NCBI RefSeq assembly: GCF_901538355.1 | Contig: NZ_LR593887.1 | Coordinates: 992,001 to 1,056,000, forward strand | Direction: 5' to 3' | DNA: 64,000 bases | From: Tuwongella immobilis | Lineage (GTDB): Bacteria > Planctomycetota > Planctomycetia > Gemmatales > Gemmataceae | Notes under the pieces: generated by a model | What the model was told of the DNA's origin: nothing | What the model saw: only the letters and a program-made list of their open reading frames with translations | Database searches by the model: none | In this document: positions 46,193 to 55,208 of the stretch, piece after piece | Numbering within the stretch: position 1 is the stretch's first letter | How the letters are laid out: the number at the start of each line of letters is the position of its first letter | Position numbers and translations under genes: made by a program

Positions 46193-46220
46193 AGCCTCTT
46201 GTTGGGTTCGACAAGAGGCT
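46193..46220. promoter_or_regulatory. Perfect palindrome at metG transcription start
   Basis: AGCCTCTTGT (46193-46202) and ACAAGAGGCT (46211-46220) are perfect 10-bp inverted repeats with an 8-base centre, 27 bases before the metG start. No T run follows. It overlaps the predicted start site, so an operator role is more likely than termination. The core resembles the terminator at 42408. Confidence 0.5.
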
Positions 46221-46247
46221 GTTGGCTGTCCCACAAGCGAGCGTTGC

Positions 46248-47816
46248 ATGAGCGAGAAACCGCGATTTTATCTGACCACTGCGATCGATTATCCGAATAG
46301 CCGTCCGCACATCGGGACGGCGTTCGAGAAACTCGGGGCTGATGTGCAGGCGCGCTATCGCCGAATGGAAGGGGCCAACGTCTTTTTCTTGATGGGCAAC
46401 GACGAAAACACCATCAAAGTGGCCAAGCGGGCCGCCGAGTTGGGGCTGGAACCCAAGCCCTACTGCGATGATATGGCCCGACAGTTCAAAGAAGTTTGGA
46501 CGATGCTGAATATCAGCTTCGATGATTTCATCCAAACCAGTGAAGAACGTCACCATATTGGCTGCCGAAAATTCATCCAGAAGGTGTACGACAACGGTTA
46601 TATTCGCAAAGGTAGTTACGAAGGTTGGTATTGCGAAGGTTGCGAGGCATTCAAAACTGAGAAGGAATTGGTCGAAGGCAAGTGCCCCGATCACAAGATG
46701 CCCGCGATTCGACGCACGGAGCCGTGCTTCAGCTTTGAATTGTCGAAATTCCAAGCGCAACTGCTCGCCTTCTACGAGGCTAACCCGGATTTCATCCAGC
46801 CGGAATCGCGCCGCAACGAAATTTTAGCACTGGTGAAAGAAGAACTCCGGGATGTCAACATCACCCGCGTCGGGCAGACCTGGGGGATTCGCGTTCCGTT
46901 TGACGAAACCTTTACCATCTATGTTTGGTTCGATGCGCTGTTGAATTACATCACGGGGGTGGGCTACGGCACGGATGAGGAACGCTTTGCGAAGTGGTGG
47001 CCTGCGGATATCCACTTCATTGGCAAAGACATCACGCGCTTTCACTGTGCGCTGTGGCCGGCGATGTGCTTTGCGGCCGGGATCACGCCGCCGAAACTCG
47101 TGTTCGGGCATGGCTTTGTGAACAACGACGGCCAGAAGATGAGTAAATCGCTGGGCAATATCGTCGAACCCGGTGAGATTCTCAGCAAGTTTGGAGTGAC
47201 ATCCGACGCCGTCCGCTATTATTTCATGCGGGAATGTCCGTTCCCCAGTGATGGTGATTATTCGGAGAAGCGGTTTGTCGAAGTCTTTAACTCCGAACTG
47301 GCAAACACTTACGGCAATTTGTACAGTCGGATTGTCACGCTCGTGACCGGGAATTATGCCGGGACATTTGCAGGGACGGCGGGCCAGACTGCGGATGCAA
47401 TTCCAGGATTAGATATTCCGAAGATTGTTGCCAATGTCCGAGAGGCCGTCGAGCAGTGTCGCTATAGTCAAGCCCTGCAAGCGGTTATGGTCGATTTGCT
47501 GATGCCGGTCAACCAGTTCATGGAGGCCAATGCCCCCTGGAAATTGGTGAAAACCGATCTGCCCGCCGCCGCGAAAGTGCTGTTCACGGCCTTGGAGCCG
47601 CTTCGCGTGGCGACGATTTTGCTCAAACCGTTCATCCCGCTTGGGGCCGAGACGATCTACCGCGGCTTCAATTTTGATACGCCGTGGGAATCGGTTTCCT
47701 ATGCGGATGCGGCCCGACCCGGTCGATGGGAAAGCGATCTCCGCGTGACCGCCGAACTCAACGAAAAGGGCAAGGTGACGCCGGTGTATCAGCGATTGAA
47801 TGTGAAAACGACCTAA
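46248..47816 (+). CDS. metG: Methionine--tRNA ligase
   Basis: A 522-aa class I synthetase. It has the PHIG signature (residues 20-23, the HIGH equivalent), a zinc knuckle CEGCEAFKTEKELVEGKCPDH near 128, and the KMSKSLGN loop near 295. The anticodon-binding domain completes it, and there is no C-terminal EMAP/dimerisation domain, so it is the short form. It charges tRNA-Met. The start at 46248 has no strong Shine-Dalgarno (GCGAGCG only) but matches the family N terminus. Confidence 0.97.
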   Translation: MSEKPRFYLTTAIDYPNSRPHIGTAFEKLGADVQARYRRMEGANVFFLMGNDENTIKVAKRAAELGLEPKPYCDDMARQFKEVWTMLNISFDDFIQTSEERHHIGCRKFIQKVYDNGYIRKGSYEGWYCEGCEAFKTEKELVEGKCPDHKMPAIRRTEPCFSFELSKFQAQLLAFYEANPDFIQPESRRNEILALVKEELRDVNITRVGQTWGIRVPFDETFTIYVWFDALLNYITGVGYGTDEERFAKWWPADIHFIGKDITRFHCALWPAMCFAAGITPPKLVFGHGFVNNDGQKMSKSLGNIVEPGEILSKFGVTSDAVRYYFMRECPFPSDGDYSEKRFVEVFNSELANTYGNLYSRIVTLVTGNYAGTFAGTAGQTADAIPGLDIPKIVANVREAVEQCRYSQALQAVMVDLLMPVNQFMEANAPWKLVKTDLPAAAKVLFTALEPLRVATILLKPFIPLGAETIYRGFNFDTPWESVSYADAARPGRWESDLRVTAELNEKGKVTPVYQRLNVKTT

Positions 47817-47828
47817 CCCGTTGGCTGG

Positions 47829-48965
47829 TTACGGTTTCCATCGCGTGACCGCGATCATTCCTTGGGGATGGTCGCGGTCCGCCCAATAATAGACGATCAC
47901 CAATTCCCCCGCGGCATTCTCCACCATTCGGGGGTAGCCTAGATCCATCTCTCCCTGGGCATCTCGCGCAAAGTCTTTCCGCAGAATCATTTCCGGCTGC
48001 CAATCGGCATCCCACGATTGCCGCCAACGCAGTCGCAAACTGCCATCACTGCGATTGCCATACACGCAAACGATTCTGCCGGCTCGTGTCGTGAGCAGCG
48101 CGGCGGGATTGCCCCCATTTGGTCCGGTGTCTGCAATTGTCCCAACTGATTTCCATTGCTGGGTTTGCGGCGAAATCGCATACGCATCGAGCCGACTGGA
48201 ACCCCCCACCTCGGGCCGGACTCGAACGACCGCCAACCCTTTGCCCGAAGTGTCCCACGTCGATGCGGGCATGATTGTACGTTCGCTCACGGTTGCGGGC
48301 GTAATCCAGCGAAAGTCGGTCAGCCGTCGCCCCGAATCGGTCCAGGTTGCCGAGAAACAGCGTTCGCGTGCCAAAAGCCGATTCTCTTTCGCTGATCCGA
48401 GCAAGCGAATTGTGCCATCTGGTTGCCGATGCAGTTCCGTCCTCGCACTCAGTTGCAGCGCAAGTGATTTCCCTGTCTGAGGATCGGTGATTTCGGGTAA
48501 CACCAATGGCCCAAGCCAACTGCGGCCACGATCATTGGAGAGTTGAACCATTCCCGACGCGGGACCACCCCCCGCATGGTAGCCGTCGCAAATCACGCGA
48601 ATGATCGTGTCGGGGTGAGACCAATCGATTCCCGAAGGGGGCATCGGCTTCCAGGTGTCGCCGGGCTGGTAATATCCCTGGGGCGATTCCACGACCCAAG
48701 TCTTTCCGCCATCACGCGTTCGGGCAAGTCGATTACGGTATGGCTTCCCGATATTGTGCCCCTGCCGCGAAGTCCATGGTCCGCTGACGAAGCCGACGAG
48801 CACCTCCCGGCCGTTGTCCCAACTCCAGATGCCGCAATTGGCCGGCCAGCCCAAAAACTGCCCTGATTCGGCTGCCACCACGCCATGAATCGGCGTGGAT
48901 TCCATCGCGTAACTCCCATTCTGCACGATACTTATGCTAATCAGACAGATGAGCAGATAACGCAT
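47829..48965 (-). CDS. Secreted sialidase-like BNR repeat protein
   Basis: A 378-aa protein with an N-terminal signal peptide (YLLICLISISIVQNGSYA). It carries Asp-box sequences of the six-bladed sialidase fold: TRDGGKTWVV near 80-90 and SNDRGRSWLG near 130-140. Planctomycetes have many such proteins, probably glycan-active; the exact activity is not shown. The start at 48965 has AGGGAG about seven bases upstream. It converges with metG, with stops 12 bases apart, and diverges from the EVE gene. Confidence 0.85.
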   Translation of the reverse strand: MRYLLICLISISIVQNGSYAMESTPIHGVVAAESGQFLGWPANCGIWSWDNGREVLVGFVSGPWTSRQGHNIGKPYRNRLARTRDGGKTWVVESPQGYYQPGDTWKPMPPSGIDWSHPDTIIRVICDGYHAGGGPASGMVQLSNDRGRSWLGPLVLPEITDPQTGKSLALQLSARTELHRQPDGTIRLLGSAKENRLLARERCFSATWTDSGRRLTDFRWITPATVSERTIMPASTWDTSGKGLAVVRVRPEVGGSSRLDAYAISPQTQQWKSVGTIADTGPNGGNPAALLTTRAGRIVCVYGNRSDGSLRLRWRQSWDADWQPEMILRKDFARDAQGEMDLGYPRMVENAAGELVIVYYWADRDHPQGMIAVTRWKP

Positions 48966-49085
48966 AACGCGGCTCCCTGGTGATGGGTGGGCTTGACGTG
49001 CGGTTGCGGATGCGGAACCATCGGTATCCGGATGATACCGGGGCGGCGACGCGATTGCGACCCCCGACCAAACGCAGGAGCAGTG

Positions 49086-49463
49086 ATGGCACGTTGGTTG
49101 TTCAAACAAGAGCCGGATTCGTACTCCTATTCCGATCTCGAGCGCGATGGCGAGACCGTTTGGGATGGCGTCTCGAACGCCTTGGCACTGAAGCACTTAC
49201 GACAAGCCCAGCCCGGTGATGTGGTGTGGTTTTACCATACTGGAAAGGAAAAGGCGATTGTCGGTGAAATGCGTGTGGTGGCGAATGATGCCGGGGTGGT
49301 GAAGGTGGCGGCGGTACGGCGGTTGGCCAAACCAGTGACATTGGCGATGGTCAAGGCCGATGCACTGCTGGCGGATTGGGAGTTGGTGCGGTTGGCGCGG
49401 TTGTCGGTAATGCCGGTTAGCGAAGCGCAATGGCAACGGGTGGAAGCACTTGCGGCGGAATGA
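49086..49463 (+). CDS. EVE domain protein
   Basis: A 125-aa protein with the EVE fold (PF01878). The N-terminal WLFKQEPDSYSYSDLERDGETVWDGVSN motif is typical, followed by RQAQPGDVVWFYHTG and VGEMRVVA. EVE domains resemble PUA and YTH folds and are thought to bind modified nucleic acid bases; some sit beside modification-dependent restriction genes. None lies nearby here. It is somewhat short for the family (about 140-150), ending soon after the core. AGGAG is five bases before ATG. Confidence 0.88.
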   Translation: MARWLFKQEPDSYSYSDLERDGETVWDGVSNALALKHLRQAQPGDVVWFYHTGKEKAIVGEMRVVANDAGVVKVAAVRRLAKPVTLAMVKADALLADWELVRLARLSVMPVSEAQWQRVEALAAE

Positions 49464-49544
49464 CGGCAATGAATCGGCCGCTCTCCCGAGCGTTGCGGCG
49501 TGGCAGCGAACGCGAACGCGGGGGAGAGGCGGCTGGCATTGATC

Positions 49545-50927
49545 TTACAGCAATTCCGAAATCGGCGTCGGGTCGTCCAGCACTGGCACCGGGCGTCCGG
49601 TTGGATCGAACAGATTGAGTTTCGGATCGATCCCAAGGACATCGTAGATGGTCGCGTGAATGTTGGACGGCGTGACCGGGCGGGATTTGGGCGATTCGCC
49701 GAGTCGGTCGGTTGATCCAACGACGATTCCGCCTTTGACGCCCCCGCCACCCATGAGGCAGAACATCGAGTTGCCCCAGTGATCGCGGCCGGGGGTGCCC
49801 ATGCTCATGGGAGCGCCGCCGTTGCCGCCGTCGTTCATGCGCGGCGTGCGGCTAAACTCGCCACAGAGAACGACTAACGTCGATTCCAGCAGTCCGCGTT
49901 CGGCCAAATCGGTGAACAGTGCCCAGACCAATCGATCGATCTTCGGCAGATAGTCTTCCATTCCCTTCTTGAGATCCCAGTGATGGTCCCAGCCGCCGAA
50001 ATGGGCGGTCACGAAGGTGGCACCTGCTTCCACCAGTCGCCGTGCCAGCAGGGTCGATTGGCCCCATTGATGGCGGCCATACCGATCGCGGATGCGGGGA
50101 TCTTCGGCAGAGAGATCGAACGCTTTCTTGGCGACACCGCTGGAGACGAAATCAAATGCTTCTTGCGAAAATCGATCCATCGTGCGGGCTTCGGGGCGTT
50201 GGTCCAAGTCGCGTCGTGCCTGATCGAAGTGCTTCACCAGCGATCGGCGGTCGTTGAGATGGTCCAGCTTTAACCCGTTGGCCAGGTTGAGGTTCTGCAC
50301 CTGGAAGTTGGTCGCGTTGGGGTCGCCGTTGGTCTCAAACGGGTTGTACGCCGCCCCGACCATGTGGGCACCAAAATAGCCGGGCCGCACCCCGACGCTC
50401 ATGGCATATGGAACGGCAACATAGCCGGGCATGCCGGGCTGGCGCGGGCCCAATTCGCGCTGCACAATCGAGCCGATTCCAGGGAATTTGATCGCCGTGT
50501 TGGCCCCGCTCACGCCCATGTCTTTGGTGGTGAGCATGCGGTGGGCACCGGCAAAGTGGTCGCCGGTATTGTGGTACAGCGATCGCACCATCGAAAAATG
50601 GTCGGTGATTCGTGCTTGCAGCGGAAAGAGTTCGGTGACATCGAATCCGGGCACCTTACTGCGAATCGGCTTCCAGATGCCGCGGTATTCTGCGGGGGCA
50701 TCGGGCTTCATGTCGTAGGTGTCCATGTGACCGGGGCCGCCATCGAGCCAGAGCAAAATGACGGAAGTGTTTTTGCGCGTTCCGGTTGCGGCGGTAGATG
50801 CGTCCTTGGCCCGCAACAGATTGGGCAATCCGAGGCTGGCCATGCCAGCGACGCCCAGGGTGAGAAAATCGCGGCGGTTGACGCCATCGCAATAGTTGGC
50901 CGATCGTCCGAGATCGAGCGTAAACAT
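49545..50927 (-). CDS. DUF1501 domain protein (sulfatase-like fold)
   Basis: A 460-aa protein of the DUF1501 family (PF07394), abundant in Planctomycetes. It has an N-terminal NRRDFLTLGVAGMASLG segment, a twin-arginine-like secretion signal. Later motifs are VILLWLDGGPGHMDTYDMKP, HNTGDHFAGAHRMLTT, GGWDHHWD and GEFSRTPRMNDGGNGGA, which fit the alkaline-phosphatase-like metal sites. Such genes often follow DUF1549/1553 genes; none is adjacent here. The ATG at 50927 has GGGGGG seven bases upstream. Confidence 0.92.
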   Translation of the reverse strand: MFTLDLGRSANYCDGVNRRDFLTLGVAGMASLGLPNLLRAKDASTAATGTRKNTSVILLWLDGGPGHMDTYDMKPDAPAEYRGIWKPIRSKVPGFDVTELFPLQARITDHFSMVRSLYHNTGDHFAGAHRMLTTKDMGVSGANTAIKFPGIGSIVQRELGPRQPGMPGYVAVPYAMSVGVRPGYFGAHMVGAAYNPFETNGDPNATNFQVQNLNLANGLKLDHLNDRRSLVKHFDQARRDLDQRPEARTMDRFSQEAFDFVSSGVAKKAFDLSAEDPRIRDRYGRHQWGQSTLLARRLVEAGATFVTAHFGGWDHHWDLKKGMEDYLPKIDRLVWALFTDLAERGLLESTLVVLCGEFSRTPRMNDGGNGGAPMSMGTPGRDHWGNSMFCLMGGGGVKGGIVVGSTDRLGESPKSRPVTPSNIHATIYDVLGIDPKLNLFDPTGRPVPVLDDPTPISELL

Positions 50928-51448
50928 GGAAGTGCCCCCCGGCTGCCGTGGGTGGGTTGGGTGGATGGAGCGAACCTCAGGCGAGGATCGAGAGAAGTAT
51001 AGCCGAGAGAATTCGGACTTCCCAGCCCATTGTTGACAATTTGGGGAACCATCGCGGAATCGTGGTGAATGCGACGGGGTTTTCGCCGTCGATTCTTCGC
51101 CACTGGCGACGATGTGCGGGGAAAATGCACGGCTGAGCGGCGAAATGCTTGACGGTGAACCGCGATCTTCTATCAATACCGGGAATGAACGGGCCAGGCC
51201 CACCCGAGAATCATCGGGGTCGGTTGGCGACGGAATTGAACCATCCGTCGTGAACTGTGCCTTCGAGGAACTCTCTACCAGCCAAGGGGTTGCGATGGCA
51301 AATCGTTCCGGATGCCAGGATTGTGGAGCGGATGCGCTCGTACAATCGGGGCCGATCACGGGGCGACGATTCTTCGCATCCGCATGCCAATCGGGCTGGT
51401 TCCTTCCGATAGCTCGAAGATGATTTGAATTGGAGAAGAGCGAATCCC
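50928..51448. other. Divergent intergenic region, 521 bases
   Basis: This gap separates the DUF1501 gene (minus) and icd (plus). TACAAT at 51341-51346, about 100 bases before icd, is a good -10 but has no well-spaced -35 (TTGTGG at 51321 is 14 bases away). Small open frames exist but none has a site or homology. Nothing else was seen. Confidence 0.4.
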
Positions 51449-52912
51449 ATGACGACGGCAACCAAGACAGTGACGGTGATTCCGGGCGATGGTATCGGGC
51501 CGGAATGCGTGAAGTCCGCCCAAGAAATTATCGCAGCCAGCGGCGCGGCGATTTCCTGGGATGAGCAAATCGCCGGTGCCAGCGCGTTCCGCCAAGGCAT
51601 CGCTTCGGGGGTGCCCGATGCGACCATCGAATCTGTCCACAAGACCCGCTGCGTCCTGAAGGGGCCGCTCGAAACTCCCGTGGGCTTCGGCGAAAAGTCG
51701 GCCAACGTGACCCTGCGCAAGCTGTTTGAAACCTACGCCAACATCCGCCCCGTGCGGGAGTTGCCCGGCGTGGTCACTCCGTACAGCGGCCGGGGCATCG
51801 ACCTGGTGGTCATCCGCGAAAACGTCGAAGACTTGTATGCGGGCATCGAGCATATGCAAACGCCGGGCGTCGCCCAGTGCTTGAAGCTCATCTCTCGCAA
51901 GGGCTGCGAAAAGGTCGTTCGCTTGGCCTTTGAATTCGCCCGCGCCGAAGGCCGCAAGTCGATCGCCTGCGCCACCAAGTCCAACATCATGAAGATGACC
52001 GAAGGGTTGCTCAAGCGCACCTTCGAAGAAGTGGCCAAGGAATATCCGGATATCGAATCGTGGCACGTGATTATCGATAACTGCGCTCACCAGCTCGTCA
52101 AGAAGCCGGAGCAGTTCGATATCATCGTCACCACGAACATGAACGGTGACATCATCTCCGACTTGACCAGCGCGTTGGTCGGTGGCCTGGGCTTCGCTCC
52201 GTCGGCGAACATCGGCAACGATGTGGCCATTTTCGAAGCGGTCCACGGGTCGGCACCGAAGTACGCCGGCAAGAACGTCATCAATCCGTCGGCCGTCATC
52301 GGTTCGGCGATCATGATGCTGCGTCACCTGGGCGAATACGAAGCGGCCGAGAAGGTCGAAAACGCCATGCTTGTCACCTTCGAAGAAGGCAAGCACAAGA
52401 CGGGCGATGTGGTTGGCTACGGCAGCCCGGAAGCGACCAGCACCACCGCCTTCACCGAGGCGATCATCGCCAACTTGGGCAAGACCTCGTCCCGCTATCG
52501 CAAGCGCGAACATTCGCCGATCAAGCTGCCGAAAGTCAGCGCGGAACCGGCGTTGGTGTTCCCGAAGACCCGCCGCGTGATTGGTGCGGATGTCTTCGTC
52601 GAAGCCAACCAACTGCCCAGCGTGGTTGGTCCGGCGTTGGAAGCGGCCGTCGAAGGTTCGCCGATCAAGCTGAAGATGATCTCCAACCGTGGGACGCAAG
52701 TCTATCCGTCGCGCGGTGCCATCACCGACTGCATCGATCAACATCGCTGCCGATTCGTGCTGCGGGATCTCTCCGCTGGCAACGAAGTCACCAACGAAAT
52801 CATCAACGACCTGATCGCCCGCGTGACCGCCAAGTTCAACTGGATGCACATCGAAAAGCTGCAAGAATTCGATGGCGCTGCCGGTTACACCAAGGCCCAA
52901 GGCGAAGATTGA
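51449..52912 (+). CDS. icd: NADP-dependent isocitrate dehydrogenase (long form)
   Basis: A 487-aa enzyme. The N terminus VTVIPGDGIGPE and the substrate-site stretch VVIRENVEDLYAGIEH are typical of the isocitrate/isopropylmalate dehydrogenase family. FDIIVTTNMNGDIISDLTSALVGGLGFAPSANIG carries the metal-binding Asp residues. A C-terminal extension of about 120 residues (LPKVSAEPALVFPKTRRVIGAD onward) places it with the long homodimeric type seen in Thermus and alphaproteobacteria. It makes 2-oxoglutarate in the TCA cycle. Codon use is strongly biased (highly expressed). The ATG at 51449 has a GGAG 13 bases upstream. Confidence 0.93.
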   Translation: MTTATKTVTVIPGDGIGPECVKSAQEIIAASGAAISWDEQIAGASAFRQGIASGVPDATIESVHKTRCVLKGPLETPVGFGEKSANVTLRKLFETYANIRPVRELPGVVTPYSGRGIDLVVIRENVEDLYAGIEHMQTPGVAQCLKLISRKGCEKVVRLAFEFARAEGRKSIACATKSNIMKMTEGLLKRTFEEVAKEYPDIESWHVIIDNCAHQLVKKPEQFDIIVTTNMNGDIISDLTSALVGGLGFAPSANIGNDVAIFEAVHGSAPKYAGKNVINPSAVIGSAIMMLRHLGEYEAAEKVENAMLVTFEEGKHKTGDVVGYGSPEATSTTAFTEAIIANLGKTSSRYRKREHSPIKLPKVSAEPALVFPKTRRVIGADVFVEANQLPSVVGPALEAAVEGSPIKLKMISNRGTQVYPSRGAITDCIDQHRCRFVLRDLSAGNEVTNEIINDLIARVTAKFNWMHIEKLQEFDGAAGYTKAQGED

Positions 52913-52937
52913 TTGTCGTGAGATGGTTCGGGAAATG

Positions 52938-53008
52938 AATCGCCGGCCACGGTCCGCCTCGGGAGTTGTCCTGAGGATGGGCAGTGGCCGGTTTGCTGAA
53001 TGGCGATT
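52938..53008. terminator. Long inverted repeat between convergent icd and SDR genes
   Basis: CCGGCCAC (52943-52950) pairs with GTGGCCGG (52984-52991). An outer AATCGCC/GGCGATT pair (52938-52944 and 53002-53008) gives a larger alternative stem, and TTT follows the inner right arm. It lies between the convergent genes ending at 52912 and 53043, so it is probably a bidirectional terminator. Confidence 0.55.
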
Positions 53009-53042
53009 GATGCCTAAACTCAATCCATCACACGGGTTGCGA

Positions 53043-53801
53043 TTACTGGGCCAACCAGCCGCCATCCACCGGCAGCGAGATGCCCGTGGTGAAACTCGCG
53101 GCATCCGAAGCGAGATACAGCACCGCCGCTGCGACTTCTTCCGCCTTCCCCAGTCGGCCCACCGGATGCAGGCTTGCCAGATATTTGCCGCCTTCGGTAT
53201 CGGCCCCGCCGACAAATCGGTCGATCATATCGGTGACAATCGCCGCCGGGGCGACCGCATTCACGCGAATTCCCTGCTTGGCATATTCCAGGGCCGCCGC
53301 TTTGGTGATGCCTTCCACGGCGTGCTTGGCCCCGACATACACGCTCACACTCGCCATGCCGATATGCCCAGCGACGGAGCTGGTGTTGATGATCGATCCG
53401 CCGCCAGTCTTCAGCATCGCCAGCACTTCGTACTTCATGCTCAGCAGCACACCTAAGACGTTGGCATCAAAGATCTTGCGATACGATTCTGGAGTAAGTT
53501 CCGTGACGGCTGCGGTATGCTCTACGCCGGCATTGTTGAAGGCGATATCCAATCGGCCATAGGTGGCCACGGTGGTTTCGATCAGCCGTTGCACTTGGGC
53601 TTCGTCGGTGACATCGGTTTGCACGAACAGCCCTTGGCCACCCAGCGCGTGAATGGCAGCGACCACCGCTTCCCCTTCCGGAATGCGTCGGCCCGAGACC
53701 ACGACCTTGGCACCGGCTTTGGCAAATTCCAAAGCAGTCGCTTTGCCGATGCCGCTGGTGCCGCCGGTAATCACAACCACTTTGTCGGTAAATGTCGCCA
53801 T
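53043..53801 (-). CDS. Short-chain dehydrogenase/reductase
   Basis: A 252-aa classical SDR. It has GGTSGIGKATALEFA near 12-27 (TGxxxGIG cofactor motif), NNAGVEHT, catalytic Ser in INTSSVAGHIG, and YVGAKHAV (YxxxK) near 155. GRRIPEG after strand two suggests NADP over NAD; PVGRLGKAEEVAAAVLYL and VDGGWLAQ are typical C-terminal motifs. Substrate unknown. The gene faces icd. Confidence 0.93.
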   Translation of the reverse strand: MATFTDKVVVITGGTSGIGKATALEFAKAGAKVVVSGRRIPEGEAVVAAIHALGGQGLFVQTDVTDEAQVQRLIETTVATYGRLDIAFNNAGVEHTAAVTELTPESYRKIFDANVLGVLLSMKYEVLAMLKTGGGSIINTSSVAGHIGMASVSVYVGAKHAVEGITKAAALEYAKQGIRVNAVAPAAIVTDMIDRFVGGADTEGGKYLASLHPVGRLGKAEEVAAAVLYLASDAASFTTGISLPVDGGWLAQ

Positions 53802-54020
53802 GGGGATTCTCGTGTGAGGATTGCACGAAATCGAAATTCAACACCGCCTGAAGTTTTCGTATCAGGTTGGATGACGATGGTAACCGTTCGTTTCAGAATT
53901 GTTGAGAATTTTCGGCGGCCGCGGTCTGGGCGAATTCTGGGGCGGTTGATTGCGTTGCGGACCGCGCCGCGATACACTCGCAGCCACCCCCCGCGAAACA
54001 CTCCAATCGGAAGGATGATG

Positions 54021-55208
54021 ATGATGCGAATGGTTCGAACCACATTGGGAATGCTGCTGGTCGGTTTGGGCACGGTCGCGATGACGGTGCCAGGCAGCGC
54101 GTCCGAGTCAAGCGGACCGGTAAAATCGGTTGCGCCGGGCACCCGATTGGATCACAAGCAGGGCAACGCGGATGAAAAGGCAAAGCTGATCTGGTTTGAT
54201 GCGAAACTGCTGCCGATGGAGGGGCGGATTTGGAGCGATGTGGCGGCTCCGTATGATCGCTTCCCGGCGAGGGCGGAAAAGCTCGTGCCGCCGGCGGTCT
54301 GGGGGCTGAGCCGACAATCCGCGGGGCTGGCCTACCGATTCGTGACCGATGCGCCGACGATTCACGCGAAATGGACGCTGACCGGCACGAATTTGGCGAT
54401 GCCGCACATGCCCGCAACCGGGGTGAGCGGATTGGATTTGTATGTGAAGACCGAATCGGGCCGCTGGCAATGGTTGGGCGTGGGGCAACCGCGGGCCAAG
54501 AGCAATCAGCAGGCGTTGGTGTCGGGATTGCCGAAGGGGAAGCGGGAATTTCTCTTGTATTTGCCGCTGTATAACGGTGTCGAATCGTTGAGTCTGGGCG
54601 TGCCCGCATCGGCGAGTTTGGAAGCCGCCCCCACCCGCGCTGCGGAATCCGCCAAGCCGTTGGTGTTCTACGGCACCTCGATTACGCAGGGGGGCTGTGC
54701 CTCGCGTCCGGGCATGGTGCATACGGCAATTTTGGGCCGTAAACTGAATCGGCCAGTGATCAATCTCGGATTCTCCGGGAACGGTCGGATGGATTCGGGC
54801 GTGGTCGAATTATTGTCGGAAATTGATGCGGCGGTGTTCATCATCGATTGTCTGCCGAATATGAACGCCGAGCAGGTGAGCGAACGCACGATTCCGCTGG
54901 TGCAAATGCTGCGGAAGAAGCGACCGAATACGCCGATTCTGCTGGTGGAAGACCGCAGTTACACGAACTCGACGGTGCTGAGCGGGCCGCGTGAGCGCAA
55001 CCGCAGTAGCCGTCAGGCGTTGCAGCGAGCGTATGCCCAATTGCAGGCGGACAAAGTGCCCGGAATTTCCTATCTGGAAGGCGAGACGCTGTTGGGCGAT
55101 GACGGCGAGGGGACCGTGGATAGTTCGCATCCCACGGATCTGGGCTTCATGCGTCAGGCGGATGTGATGGCCAAAGTTTTGGAACCGCTGCTGAAGTCCG
55201 GCAAATGA
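54021..55208 (+). CDS. Secreted SGNH/GDSL-type hydrolase with N-terminal beta domain
   Basis: A 395-aa protein. The signal peptide (TLGMLLVGLGTVAMTVPGSASE) is followed by an N-terminal beta-rich domain (about 40-200). The C-terminal SGNH domain has YGTSITQGG near 214-222 (block I Ser), GFSGNGRMD and DSSHPTDLGF (Asp/His). The architecture matches the SGNH_hydro_3/GxDLY type (PF14606/PF14607), likely an acetyl-esterase of surface glycans. Of four consecutive ATGs (54015-54024), 54021 is six bases after GGAAGG. It overlaps the next gene by ATGA. Confidence 0.88.
   Translation: MMRMVRTTLGMLLVGLGTVAMTVPGSASESSGPVKSVAPGTRLDHKQGNADEKAKLIWFDAKLLPMEGRIWSDVAAPYDRFPARAEKLVPPAVWGLSRQSAGLAYRFVTDAPTIHAKWTLTGTNLAMPHMPATGVSGLDLYVKTESGRWQWLGVGQPRAKSNQQALVSGLPKGKREFLLYLPLYNGVESLSLGVPASASLEAAPTRAAESAKPLVFYGTSITQGGCASRPGMVHTAILGRKLNRPVINLGFSGNGRMDSGVVELLSEIDAAVFIIDCLPNMNAEQVSERTIPLVQMLRKKRPNTPILLVEDRSYTNSTVLSGPRERNRSSRQALQRAYAQLQADKVPGISYLEGETLLGDDGEGTVDSSHPTDLGFMRQADVMAKVLEPLLKSGK

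Larger units (their letters stand above)
45868..46247. other. Intergenic region between divergent lipoprotein gene and metG
   Basis: A 380-base gap. It contains a candidate metG promoter at 46164-46192 and the hairpin at 46193-46220. The rest, including an AT-richer middle (about 45895-46050), shows no supported ORF or repeat. The promoter of the minus-strand lipoprotein gene should also lie here, but was not identified. Confidence 0.45.

Noticed and set aside
46193-46220. Possible T-box or tRNA-like feature upstream of metG
   Set aside because: The GGTTCGA resembles a T-loop, but there is no tRNA cloverleaf, no T-box specifier and no downstream terminator hairpin.
51112-51423. Small + strand frame between the DUF1501 gene and icd
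   Set aside because: No ribosome site, no recognisable motif and composition of noncoding DNA.
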